Shown here one piece after another: positions 1 through 5,481 of a DNA stretch of 5,489 nucleotides. The stretch is from Gammaproteobacteria bacterium (GTDB lineage Bacteria > Pseudomonadota > Gammaproteobacteria > SZUA-152). The translations under genes and the position numbers were made by a program. Position 1 is the stretch's first letter; every line of letters starts with the position of its first letter. The notes beneath the pieces are model-generated. The model worked only from the letters and a program-made list of their open reading frames with translations. It ran no database searches and was not told the origin of the DNA. The stretch spans positions 1-5,489 of the forward strand of contig JANTGX010000167.1 in the NCBI GenBank assembly GCA_024762755.1, in the 5' to 3' direction.

Positions 1-270
1 TTCGACCGCTTCGCCATCTCCCCCGTCGGCGCACGCGGCCTGATGCAGATCATGCCCTTCTGGCTGAAGGAGATCCCGGAGGCCGGCGACAACCTGTTCG
101 ACGTGCGCACCAACCTGCGCTTCGGCTGCACCATCCTCAAGCACTACCTCGACCGCGAACGCGGCGACTTCAACCGCGCCCTGGCCCGCTACAACGGCAG
201 CCTGGGCAAGAACTGGTACCCCAACCGCGTGTTCGACACCCTGCGCAAGCGCTGGTATCGGGTACGCTGA
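1..270 (+). CDS. Lytic transglycosylase, SLT domain (C-terminal part, 5' end outside window)
   Basis: This is the last 89 codons of a gene entering from the left edge, ending in TGA at 268-270. Such enzymes cleave the MurNAc-GlcNAc bond of peptidoglycan in the periplasm, releasing 1,6-anhydro-muropeptides. The visible part carries the SLT (goose-type lysozyme-like) signatures: S-x-V-G-A-R-G-L-M-Q-I-M-P at residues 7-19, an R-T-N-L-R-F-G segment at 36-42 and A-R-Y-N-G-S at 62-67. The catalytic glutamate and any signal peptide would lie upstream and cannot be seen. The frame is open from base 1, so the ATG at 43 is an internal methionine of the conserved motif, not the start. The short tail after the N-G-S motif suggests a single-domain enzyme with no C-terminal LysM domain. 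The subfamily cannot be assigned from this fragment. The domain call is firm. Confidence 0.9.
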   Translation, partial: FDRFAISPVGARGLMQIMPFWLKEIPEAGDNLFDVRTNLRFGCTILKHYLDRERGDFNRALARYNGSLGKNWYPNRVFDTLRKRWYRVR

Positions 271-288
271 GGGCCGGCTCGCCGGCCT
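271..288 (+). terminator. GC-rich hairpin directly after the transglycosylase stop codon (weak terminator candidate)
   Basis: Bases 272-277 (ggccgg) pair with 282-287 (ccggcc) around a 4-nt loop, and a G·T wobble (271/288) can extend the stem. The hairpin begins immediately after the TGA. No T-run follows, only a C-rich stretch, so intrinsic termination is not well supported. It could instead be an attenuator or mRNA-stabilising stem, or chance pairing in GC-rich DNA. Confidence 0.25.
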
Positions 289-326
289 CCCCGCCTGGCC
301 CGCCGACACCGGGACAGCGACGCGCC

Positions 327-761
327 ATGAACGAGCTCATCGACACCTGGGGCCTGTGGGGCCTGTTTCTCAGCGCCTTCCTCTCCTCCACCCTGCTGCC
401 CGGCGGCTCCGAGGCCGTGCTCGCCGCCCTGCGCCTGCACGACCAGCACCCCCCGCTCGCCCTGCTCGCCGTGGCCACCGCCGGCAACACCCTCGGTGGC
501 CTCAGCTCCTGGCTCATCGGTCGCCTGATCGCCCGCCGCTGGCCGGCGGAGCAATTGGCCAAGCCGGCCCAGCGGCGTGCCGTGCGCTGGCTGGAGCGCC
601 ACGGCAGCCCGCTGTTGCTGCTCTCCTGGCTGCCGCTGGTCGGTGATCCCCTGTGCCTCGCCGCCGGCTGGCTGCGCATCGGCTTCTGCTCGGCGCTGTT
701 GTTCATCGCCCTGGGCAAGGGGGCGCGCTATGCGGCCATTCTCTGGCTCGTGGGCGGCTGA
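327..761 (+). CDS. yqaA: YqaA family inner-membrane protein (DedA/SNARE-associated-like)
   Basis: A complete 144-residue membrane protein, about the same length as E. coli YqaA (142 aa). Family features in order: a hydrophobic N-terminal segment with F-L-S-S-T-L-L-P-G-G-S-E (18-29), a G-N-T-L-G-G motif (53-58), a basic cytoplasmic-type stretch (65-92), the signature around L-L-L-S-W-L-P-L-V-G-D-P (97-108) leading into C-L-A-A-G-W-L-R (110-117), and G-K-G-A-R-Y (130-135) before the last hydrophobic helix. YqaA proteins are distant relatives of the DedA family, some of which act in lipid-carrier flipping and membrane homeostasis; the role of YqaA itself is unknown to me. The ATG is preceded by a weak, distant GGGA (311-314). 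No better start was seen, and the N-terminus aligns with the family. It lies 56 nt after the transglycosylase gene and may be cotranscribed with it. Confidence 0.92.
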   Translation: MNELIDTWGLWGLFLSAFLSSTLLPGGSEAVLAALRLHDQHPPLALLAVATAGNTLGGLSSWLIGRLIARRWPAEQLAKPAQRRAVRWLERHGSPLLLLSWLPLVGDPLCLAAGWLRIGFCSALLFIALGKGARYAAILWLVGG

Positions 762-782
762 AGCGGAACCCTGGTGCGGCCT

Positions 783-812
783 GCCCGGTGTGCCACCCGT
801 GGCGCGGCGGGC
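783..812. terminator. Hairpin between convergent gene ends (possible bidirectional terminator)
   Basis: The 59-nt gap between the yqaA stop and the stop of the opposing gene holds a symmetric imperfect palindrome. Bases 783-787 (gcccg) pair with 808-812 (cgggc). After one mismatch, two wobbles and a G-C pair, 792-795 (gcca) pair with 800-803 (tggc) around a cccg loop. Its position between two converging transcripts suits a shared terminator. Neither strand has a T-run after the stem, so classical intrinsic termination is uncertain. Confidence 0.35.
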
Positions 813-820
813 GTGAGCGA

Positions 821-1534
821 TCAGCGATTCAAGAAGGCGATGAGGCCGGGGATCAGCACCCCCACGGCGAGGGAGGCGGCGAGGTAACGGTACAACTCCC
901 GGCGCAGGCGCCGCACCAGGTAGGGCTCGTGGGAGGCGCCGATGAAGAAGGGCAGATGGCCGTGTGGCGGGCGAATCAGGTGGTGTTCCGGCCGCCTCAG
1001 CTGGCCATAGCGGCGGGGCGCACCGCCGGCCGTCGCGCCGGGCAGTCGGTCGTCCACCACCGGCATGGGGTGCAGGCTGTGGAACCAGCCGACGGCATTG
1101 ACGTGCTCGCCCACGCCGATCCACCAGGCCTTGTGCTGGCCGCCGTCACCGTCGTGCCACTGCTTCTGCTTCCGCGCCACGATCTCCGCGCCGTAGGGTT
1201 CAACGATGCACTCACCGCTACGGTCGACGAGGCGGAAACGCCCTTGGCTCTGCTGCACCTCGACGGGCTCGGCGTCGTCGTCCTGAGCGCCGTAATCGTC
1301 ATAGCGCTCGTAGCGGTACCAGACACAGGGGACTTGCAGCACCGGCACGTGCAGCGGCGTCTCGCGCTGCGGCCGGGCCAGACCGGCCAACTGGACGAAG
1401 CCCTGGGCCGCGCTGCCGATCTTCGCCGTGGGCGTGTCTTCGAGCTTGCGGATCAGGCGCAGCCAGCGCAGGGCCTGCCACAGCAGCAACATGCCCAGGA
1501 ACAGAAAACCCGACTGGATCCAGATGAGGCCCAT
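821..1534 (-). CDS. GIDE-domain membrane protein (bacterial relative of the MUL1/GIDE N-terminal region)
   Basis: A 237-residue protein with one hydrophobic helix at each end (about 4-22 and 215-233), so the middle is a soluble domain held by two anchors. The middle matches the GIDE (BAM) domain found in eukaryotic MUL1 and in many bacterial proteins: T-P-T-A-K-I-G-S-A-A-Q-G-F-V-Q-L-A-G (34-51), P-C-V-W-Y-R-Y-E (69-76), F-R-L-V-D-R-S-G (100-107) with V-E-P-Y-G-A-E-I (111-118), a G-V-G-E-H-V-N-A-V-G segment (140-149), and P-F-F-I-G-A-S (195-201) before the second helix. There is no RING finger, so ubiquitin-ligase naming in databases would mislead; the bacterial function is unknown. Asp-rich (79-88) and His/Pro-rich (182-194) stretches lie in likely loops. 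It starts 20 nt after the ubiB stop with only a weak GGCGGG-like ribosome site, which suggests it is the last gene of the ubi operon. Confidence 0.82.
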   Translation of the reverse strand: MGLIWIQSGFLFLGMLLLWQALRWLRLIRKLEDTPTAKIGSAAQGFVQLAGLARPQRETPLHVPVLQVPCVWYRYERYDDYGAQDDDAEPVEVQQSQGRFRLVDRSGECIVEPYGAEIVARKQKQWHDGDGGQHKAWWIGVGEHVNAVGWFHSLHPMPVVDDRLPGATAGGAPRRYGQLRRPEHHLIRPPHGHLPFFIGASHEPYLVRRLRRELYRYLAASLAVGVLIPGLIAFLNR

Positions 1535-1554
1535 CGCCCGCCGACGCCGGCGCC

Positions 1555-3219
1555 TCAGCTACGCCGCGTGGGCCAGGAGAAGATGAGCACGAAGCCACCG
1601 ATGCCGCTGAGCATCCAGGTGAGCAGGGGGGCGTTGCCCAGCATGGGGGTGGCGGTGGGGTCGGCGTAGGCGTAGATGATGGCGGCGCTGACGATGAAGC
1701 CGCTGCCGACGATGGCGCGGAAGTTGCGCCGCTGCGCGCGGCGGATCTCGCTGGCCAGTTGGCGCAGCTCGTCGGTGGGCGTGGTGTCGGCGGCGGCTGC
1801 GGGTTGGGTCGCCTGTTTGAGGTAGGTGTGCAGCAGGGCGGGCAGCTCGGGCAGCAGCTCGGCCCATTCGGGGGCGTGTTTCTTCAGCGCCCGGCCGGCG
1901 GCACGCCAGCCCAGGCGTTCGCTCATCCAGCGTTCGAGGAAGGGCTTGGCGGTGGCCCACAGGTCGAGCTCGGGGTAGAGCTGGCGGCCGAGACCCTCGA
2001 TGTTGAGCAGGGTCTTCTGCAGCAGCACCAGCTGCGGCTGCACCTCCATGTTGAAGCGCCGTGCCACCTGGAACAGGCGCAACAGTACCTGGCCGAAGGA
2101 GATGTCCTTCAGCGGGCGCTCGAAGATGGGCTCGCAGACGGTGCGGATGGCGGCCTCGAACTCCTCCACGCGGGTGTCCGCCGGCACCCAGCCGGATTCC
2201 ACGTGCAGCTCGGCCACGCGCCGGTAGTCGCGGTGGAAGAAGGCGAGGAAGTTGCCGGCCAGGTAGCGTTGATCCGCCTCGCTGAGGGTGCCCATGATGC
2301 CGAAGTCCACCGCCAGATAGCGCGCCGGCGGCTGCACGAAGATGTTGCCCGGGTGCATGTCGGCGTGGAAGAAGTTGTCGCGGAAGACCTGGGTGAAGAA
2401 GATCTCGACGCCGTTCTCCGCCAGCCGCTTGAAGTCGGCGCCGGCGGCGCGCAGGGCGTCGATGTCGCCCACCGGGATGCCGTGGATGCGCTCCATCACC
2501 ATCACGTTGCGCCGGCACAGGGGCCAGTAGACCTCGGGCACGTAGAGCTGATCGGAGCCGAGGAAGTTGCGCCGCAGCTGGGAGGCGGAGGCGGCCTCGC
2601 GCATGAGGTCGAGCTCGTCGTAGAGGTTCTTCTCGAATTCCGCCACCACCTCGCGCGGGCGCAGGCGGCGGCCGTCGGCCCAGAAGCGGGTGGCCAGGTC
2701 GGCCAGGGTATAGAGCAGGGCGAGGTCGTTGCGGATGGTGGGCACGATGTCCGGCCGCACCACCTTCACCACCACCTCGCGGCCGTCGCGCAGCTGGGCG
2801 CCGTGCACCTGGGCGATGGAGGCGGAGGCCAGGGGCTGTTCGTCGAAGTGGACGAACAGCTCGCCCACCGGGCGGCCGAGGGCCTTCTCCACGATGGCCC
2901 GCGCCTGGGCGCCGGGGAAGGGCGGCACGCGGTCCTGCAGGTGGGCCAGCTCGAGGGCGATGTCGTCGGGCAGCAGGTCGCGGCGGGTGGAGAGGATCTG
3001 GCCGAATTTGACGAAGAGGGGCCCGAGCTCCTCCAGCGAGCGGCGGATGCGCTCGCCGCGCGAGCGGGTCTCGCGGCGCAGCCAGTGCCAGGGCAGCAGG
3101 TAGCGCAGGAAGGCGATAGGGCGGAACGGGGGGGTGCGGAAGACCAGGTCGTCCAGGCCGTTGCGGATCAAGACCAGACCGATGAACAGCAGGCGCAGGG
3201 TCTGTCGCAGGCGGCTCAC
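1555..3219 (-). CDS. ubiB: UbiB, atypical kinase/ATPase for ubiquinone biosynthesis (ABC1/ADCK family)
   Basis: A 554-residue protein, close to E. coli UbiB (546 aa). It is a membrane-associated protein-kinase-like ATPase that aids ubiquinone biosynthesis, probably by mobilising lipid intermediates rather than by phosphorylating proteins. Family marks in order: K-F-G-Q (71-74, the KxGQ motif of the N-terminal extension), the Ala-rich nucleotide loop A-S-A-S-I-A-Q (131-137), a candidate ATP-binding lysine K152 in V-V-V-K-V, the ExD motif E-L-D (202-204), the catalytic-loop motif H-A-D-M-H-P-G-N (285-292) and D-F-G (305-307). Two predicted C-terminal helices (about 502-519 and 532-549) anchor it in the inner membrane. 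The start is GTG at 3219-3217, inside the end of ubiJ: GTGA forms a 4-nt overlap with the ubiJ stop, implying translational coupling. All key residues are present, so it should be active. Confidence 0.97.
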   Translation of the reverse strand: MSRLRQTLRLLFIGLVLIRNGLDDLVFRTPPFRPIAFLRYLLPWHWLRRETRSRGERIRRSLEELGPLFVKFGQILSTRRDLLPDDIALELAHLQDRVPPFPGAQARAIVEKALGRPVGELFVHFDEQPLASASIAQVHGAQLRDGREVVVKVVRPDIVPTIRNDLALLYTLADLATRFWADGRRLRPREVVAEFEKNLYDELDLMREAASASQLRRNFLGSDQLYVPEVYWPLCRRNVMVMERIHGIPVGDIDALRAAGADFKRLAENGVEIFFTQVFRDNFFHADMHPGNIFVQPPARYLAVDFGIMGTLSEADQRYLAGNFLAFFHRDYRRVAELHVESGWVPADTRVEEFEAAIRTVCEPIFERPLKDISFGQVLLRLFQVARRFNMEVQPQLVLLQKTLLNIEGLGRQLYPELDLWATAKPFLERWMSERLGWRAAGRALKKHAPEWAELLPELPALLHTYLKQATQPAAAADTTPTDELRQLASEIRRAQRRNFRAIVGSGFIVSAAIIYAYADPTATPMLGNAPLLTWMLSGIGGFVLIFSWPTRRS

Positions 3220-3851
3220 GGACGCACCGCCGTGCCCAGCTGCGCCTCGAGCCGCGCGATGCGCGCCTCCAGGCGGTCGACGTCGCTGCGCAGGGTATCG
3301 ACGTCGTCGAGGAAGTTCTCCATCTCGGCGCGCGAGGGCAGGTCGCGGCGCTCCTCCTGCAGGTATTCGGCCGCGTCGCGGGCCAGGGTGTCCATGACCT
3401 TGCCGCCCCAGGCCAGGGCGCCGCGCGCCAGTTCGCCGGCACGGTGGGCCACCAGATCGCCGGTGAGGCGGGCGAGGTGCTCCTCCCAGTCGATGTCGAG
3501 GCCATCGAGGATCTCGCGGAAGCGGGTGCCCAGCTCCACGTCGCCCTCGAGCACCACGTCGCCGGCGAAGAAGCTGTCGCCGGCGTTCTCTGCCAGGCCC
3601 ATGGCGAGCAGGCCGACGGGGCTGCCGCGCAGGGTGGTGTCGGGCTCGGCCGCGTAGTGGGTGTAGACGTTGAGGCGGTCTTCGCCGGGGATCAGGTAGA
3701 GGGTGATGCCCAGGCCGCTCAGTTGCAGCGCGATGACCCGTCCACGCAGCTCACCGAGGCGTGCGCGGGTCTCGGGATCGAGGGCGAGGACGCCGTTGAC
3801 GGCGGTCTCCAGGGCGGCGCCGGCGAGGCTGAGCAGCTCGTTGTCGGCCAT
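3216..3851 (-). CDS. ubiJ: UbiJ, SCP2-domain ubiquinone biosynthesis accessory factor
   Basis: A 211-residue protein (E. coli UbiJ: 201 aa). UbiJ is a cytosolic, non-catalytic member of the Ubi complex. Its SCP2 fold binds the isoprenoid quinone intermediate so that the hydroxylases and methyltransferases can act on it. Residues about 15-113 form the SCP2-like domain, ending in the glycine-containing strand L-E-G-D-V-E-L-G (101-108). The following D-W-E-E-H-L-A-R-L-T-G-D (121-132) fits the UbiJ-specific region. Residues about 178-205 form a heptad-patterned coiled coil (L-D-D-V-D-T-L-R-S-D-V-D-R-L...), a likely partner-binding helix. The frame stays open 81 codons upstream, but those codons shadow the RDD gene. 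ATG 3851-3849 is preferred because a good GGAG site lies 8 nt before it and the length fits the family. It overlaps the RDD stop by 1 nt (TGATG) and the ubiB start by 4 nt. Confidence 0.93.
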   Translation of the reverse strand: MADNELLSLAGAALETAVNGVLALDPETRARLGELRGRVIALQLSGLGITLYLIPGEDRLNVYTHYAAEPDTTLRGSPVGLLAMGLAENAGDSFFAGDVVLEGDVELGTRFREILDGLDIDWEEHLARLTGDLVAHRAGELARGALAWGGKVMDTLARDAAEYLQEERRDLPSRAEMENFLDDVDTLRSDVDRLEARIARLEAQLGTAVRP

Positions 3852-4306
3852 CAGCGCAGCTCCGCCATGAGCTGGGCCAGGCTCTTGCGCGATTCGTCGT
3901 CGCGCTCCAGCCCGGGGCCGACGAGCACCAGACTGCCGGCCAGCTTGTCGTGCCAGGTCTGGCGGCGTGGGTCGAGCAGCATCCAGAGAAAGCCCAGGCC
4001 CAGCGGCATCAGGGAGAGCAGATAGCCCAGGTAGCGCACGACGCCACGCGCGAGGGACAGGGGTCCGTGGTCGCGTGCGTCCACCACCTGACACTCCATC
4101 AGCAGCTTGCCGGGGGTGCCGCCCAGCCAGTGCCAGAGGCCGACGGTGATCGCCAGGGGCAGGACATAGTTCAGGACATCGGCCATCGCCAGGCCGCTCA
4201 GCGGCGCCAGCAAGAGGCCCAGCAACACGCCGAAGAGGAGGCCGTCGAGGAGGAAGGCCGCGGCACGGCGGCCGAAACCGGCATATTCGGGTCGCCCCAG
4301 CGGCAT
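3851..4306 (-). CDS. RDD family small membrane protein inside the ubi operon
   Basis: A 151-residue protein with three predicted membrane helices (about 16-34, 44-61 and 92-112) and a charged C-terminal tail. It carries the full RDD-family pattern: R-R-A-A-A-F-L-L-D (13-21, the Arg and Asp that name the family), T-P-G-K (64-67) followed by V-V-D-A, and L-D-P-R-R-Q-T-W-H-D-K-L-A-G (111-124). RDD proteins are widespread. Their function is mostly unknown, though a few have been linked to ion transport, so no activity should be assumed. The start ATG (4306-4304) overlaps the ubiE stop by one base (TGATG), and its own stop overlaps the ubiJ ATG in the same way, so translation is probably coupled on both sides. 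The frame is open a further 127 codons upstream, but there it is only a shadow of ubiE. The lack of a clear ribosome site fits re-initiation. Context hints at a role near the quinone pathway or the membrane; this is inference. Confidence 0.87.
   Translation of the reverse strand: MPLGRPEYAGFGRRAAAFLLDGLLFGVLLGLLLAPLSGLAMADVLNYVLPLAITVGLWHWLGGTPGKLLMECQVVDARDHGPLSLARGVVRYLGYLLSLMPLGLGFLWMLLDPRRQTWHDKLAGSLVLVGPGLERDDESRKSLAQLMAELR
3860..3863 (-). promoter_or_regulatory. Ribosome binding site of ubiJ (decides the start)
   Basis: On the minus strand GGAG (within GGCGGAG) stands 8 nt before the ATG at 3851-3849. It is the best Shine-Dalgarno match in the operon. It supports the 211-residue form of UbiJ over an upstream start that would add 81 residues of low-complexity Arg/Pro/Ala sequence. 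Confidence 0.7.
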
Positions 4307-5067
4307 CAGAACTTGAAGCCCCGGTGCAGGGCCACGATGCCGCCGGTGAGGTTGAAGTATTCCACCCGCTCGAAGCCGGCCGCCTCCATCATCGCCTTCA
4401 GTTCCTCCTGCGAGGGGTGCATGCGGATGGATTCGGCCAGGTAGCGGTAGCTCTCTTCGTCGTTGGCCACCAGCCGGCCCATTAGCGGCAACAGCTTGAA
4501 GGAATAGACGTCGTAGATGGGCGCCAGGCCAGGGGCCACGGGCTTGGAGAATTCCAGCACCAGCAGACGGCCGCCGGGCTTGAGTACACGGTACATGGAG
4601 CGCAGGGCGGCGTCCTTGTCGGTGACGTTGCGCAGGCCGAAGGCGATGGTGATGCAGTCGAAGTGGTTGTCGGGAAAGGGCAGGCATTCGGCGTTGGCCT
4701 GCACATAGTCGATGTTGCCCAGCACGCCGCGATCGATGAGCCGTTCGCGCCCCACCTCCAACATGGAGGCGTTGATGTCGGCCAACACCACCTCGCCCTT
4801 CTCCCCCACCAGCTCGGAGAACTTGGCCGCCAGGTCACCGGTACCACCGGCGATGTCCAGCACCCGCTGCCCGGCGCGCACGCCGCTGTGCTCGATGGTG
4901 AAGCGCTTCCACAGGCGATGGACGCCCATGGACATGAGGTCGTTCATCACGTCGTACTTGTCGGCGACGGAGTGAAACACCCCGGCGACCTTGCGCACCT
5001 TCTCCTCACGCGGCACTTCCTGGTAGCCGAAGTGGGTGGTGTCGTCGTCGTTTTTTGGCGTATTCAT
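4306..5067 (-). CDS. ubiE: UbiE, SAM-dependent C-methyltransferase of ubiquinone (and menaquinone) biosynthesis
   Basis: A 253-residue class I methyltransferase (E. coli UbiE: 251 aa). It transfers a methyl group from S-adenosylmethionine to the benzoquinol ring of the ubiquinone precursor; in organisms that make menaquinone it also methylates demethylmenaquinol. Visible marks: T-T-H-F-G-Y (10-15), the UbiE/COQ5 signature Y-D-V-M-N-D-L-M-S-M-G (38-48), SAM motif I V-L-D-I-A-G-G-T-G-D (69-78), the acidic residue of A-D-I-N (97-100) for the ribose, N-A-E-C-L-P-F-P-D (125-133), and the second family signature R-V-L-K-P-G-G-R-L-L-V-L-E-F-S-K-P (160-176). The ATG at 5067 is the first possible one: an in-frame TGA stands three codons upstream (5076-5074). 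The ribosome site is weak (GAAAAG). It is the first gene of the minus-strand block and is preceded by AT-richer DNA. Confidence 0.97.
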   Translation of the reverse strand: MNTPKNDDDTTHFGYQEVPREEKVRKVAGVFHSVADKYDVMNDLMSMGVHRLWKRFTIEHSGVRAGQRVLDIAGGTGDLAAKFSELVGEKGEVVLADINASMLEVGRERLIDRGVLGNIDYVQANAECLPFPDNHFDCITIAFGLRNVTDKDAALRSMYRVLKPGGRLLVLEFSKPVAPGLAPIYDVYSFKLLPLMGRLVANDEESYRYLAESIRMHPSQEELKAMMEAAGFERVEYFNLTGGIVALHRGFKF

Positions 5068-5084
5068 GGCTTTTCAGTGTACCA

Positions 5085-5090
5085 ATTAAA
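5085..5090 (-). promoter_or_regulatory. Possible -10 element upstream of ubiE (weak)
   Basis: On the minus strand TTTAAT matches the sigma-70 -10 consensus at 5 of 6 positions and would start transcription about 10 nt before the ubiE ATG. No good -35 box is found 16-18 nt further upstream. A second, poorer candidate (TACACT, 5081-5076) lies closer still. The surrounding AT-rich segment (about 5070-5130) is the most plausible place for the operon promoter, but the exact site is not settled. Confidence 0.2.
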
Positions 5091-5164
5091 GAGGGATGGC
5101 TGGAGTCTCTTTTCTCTACTTGACTACTTGGAAAGCAAGCCCGCAGGTTCGGCACCTCGGCGCA

Positions 5165-5199
5165 CGTAGGTTGGGGTGAGGCACGAACCCCAACCTACG
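5165..5199. repeat. Perfect 12-bp inverted repeat (REP-like palindrome with GTAG end)
   Basis: cgtaggttgggg (5165-5176) is exactly complementary to ccccaacctacg (5188-5199), separated by an 11-nt loop (5177-5187). The form GTAGGTTGGG...CCCAACCTAC is familiar from dispersed intergenic palindromes of many gammaproteobacteria. A leading GTAG tetranucleotide is a hallmark of REP elements mobilised by RAYT (TnpA-REP) enzymes. The structure is seen directly; family membership is inferred from memory of such repeats. No RAYT gene is in the window. Confidence 0.75.
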
Positions 5200-5206
5200 G
5201 CCCTGG

Positions 5207-5226
5207 ATCCCGGCATGCGCCGGGAT
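5207..5226. repeat. Second short palindrome (GGATCCCGGCATGCGCCGGGATGACG type)
   Basis: atcccggc (5207-5214) pairs perfectly with gccgggat (5219-5226) around the 4-nt loop atgc. With its flanks (tgg before, gacga after) it matches a very common class of dispersed proteobacterial repeat, often mistranslated as L-D-P-G-M-R-R-D-D-E. It sits 8 nt from the preceding palindrome, so the two may form a composite unit. The stem is seen directly; the class is from general knowledge. Confidence 0.7.
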
Positions 5227-5308
5227 GACGAATCTAATGTTAATAGGACAGCAGTGGTGGATCTCAATAAGAGAACCCCTGCGCGGGTTTCTGGGTTTAC
5301 TCTCCCTT

Positions 5309-5326
5309 CGATGCCGCCGAGCATCG
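5309..5326. repeat. 6-bp inverted repeat, cgatgc/gcatcg
   Basis: cgatgc (5309-5314) and gcatcg (5321-5326) form a perfect stem around a 6-nt loop (cgccga). It is the first of three stems in the right-hand part of the repeat cluster. It is short enough that chance is possible, but its place among other palindromes makes it more credible. Confidence 0.45.
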
Positions 5327-5333
5327 CAGCCTT

Positions 5334-5388
5334 CCTTGGGAGAAGCGGGCGCTTGTCTGGGCTAAGCGAGTTTGCGCCCGCGCCAAGG
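5334..5388. repeat. Nested inverted repeat with outer ccttgg/ccaagg and inner gcgggcgc/gcgcccgc
   Basis: An outer 6-bp stem (ccttgg 5334-5339 with ccaagg 5383-5388) encloses a perfect inner 8-bp stem (gcgggcgc 5345-5352 with gcgcccgc 5374-5381) and a 21-nt loop. The unpaired stretches between the two stems are unequal (5 nt and 1 nt). Fourteen paired bases in nested order suggest a structured element and not chance. Confidence 0.55.
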
Positions 5389-5447
5389 TAGTCGAGAAGC
5401 GCAGGGTACCCGCGAAGCGGGCAAATCGTAGGGCGCCCTTTTCTTTC

Positions 5448-5481
5448 GTCTCTTTCTTTTGGGCGAGCAAAAGAAAGGGAC
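5448..5481. repeat. 13-bp inverted repeat with T-rich and A-rich arms near the right edge
   Basis: gtctctttctttt (5448-5460) pairs with aaaagaaagggac (5469-5481) around an 8-nt loop (gggcgagc). Twelve positions are Watson-Crick and one (5451/5478) is a T·G wobble. The motif ctttcttttgggcgagcaaa resembles another dispersed repeat seen beside genes in GC-rich gammaproteobacteria. It could also act as a terminator-like stem for a gene beyond the edge, but no such gene is visible. Confidence 0.6.

Noticed and set aside
189..1124. 311-codon open frame on the minus strand across yqaA and the transglycosylase end
   Set aside because: It is antisense to two well-supported plus-strand genes and consists of low-complexity R/A/G/Q-rich sequence.
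653..1669. 338-codon open frame on the plus strand across the GIDE gene
   Set aside because: It runs antisense through a convincing GIDE-domain gene, has no recognisable motif, and starts inside yqaA in a different frame.
1559..3505. 648-codon open frame on the minus strand in another frame over ubiB
   Set aside because: The translation is an Arg/Ala/Pro-rich string typical of frame-shifted GC-rich DNA. UbiB in the neighbouring frame is intact.
1759..3657. 632-codon open frame on the plus strand, antisense to ubiB and ubiJ
   Set aside because: It is a by-product of high GC and codon bias of the true genes. The translation is a low-complexity mix of G, A, V, H, E and Q with no domain, and the minus strand carries textbook UbiB and UbiJ.
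3852..4094. Upstream extension of UbiJ by 81 codons
   Set aside because: The extra sequence is a frame shadow of the RDD gene. The internal ATG has a good GGAG site and gives the normal family length.
4307..4687. Upstream extension of the RDD protein by 127 codons
   Set aside because: The extension is a low-complexity shadow of ubiE. The RDD motif begins a few residues after the ATG at 4306, which abuts the ubiE stop.
5176..5391. 71-codon open frame on the plus strand in the same region
   Set aside because: It begins inside one palindrome and reads through the next, giving a peptide known from repeat mistranslation; there is no credible ribosome site.
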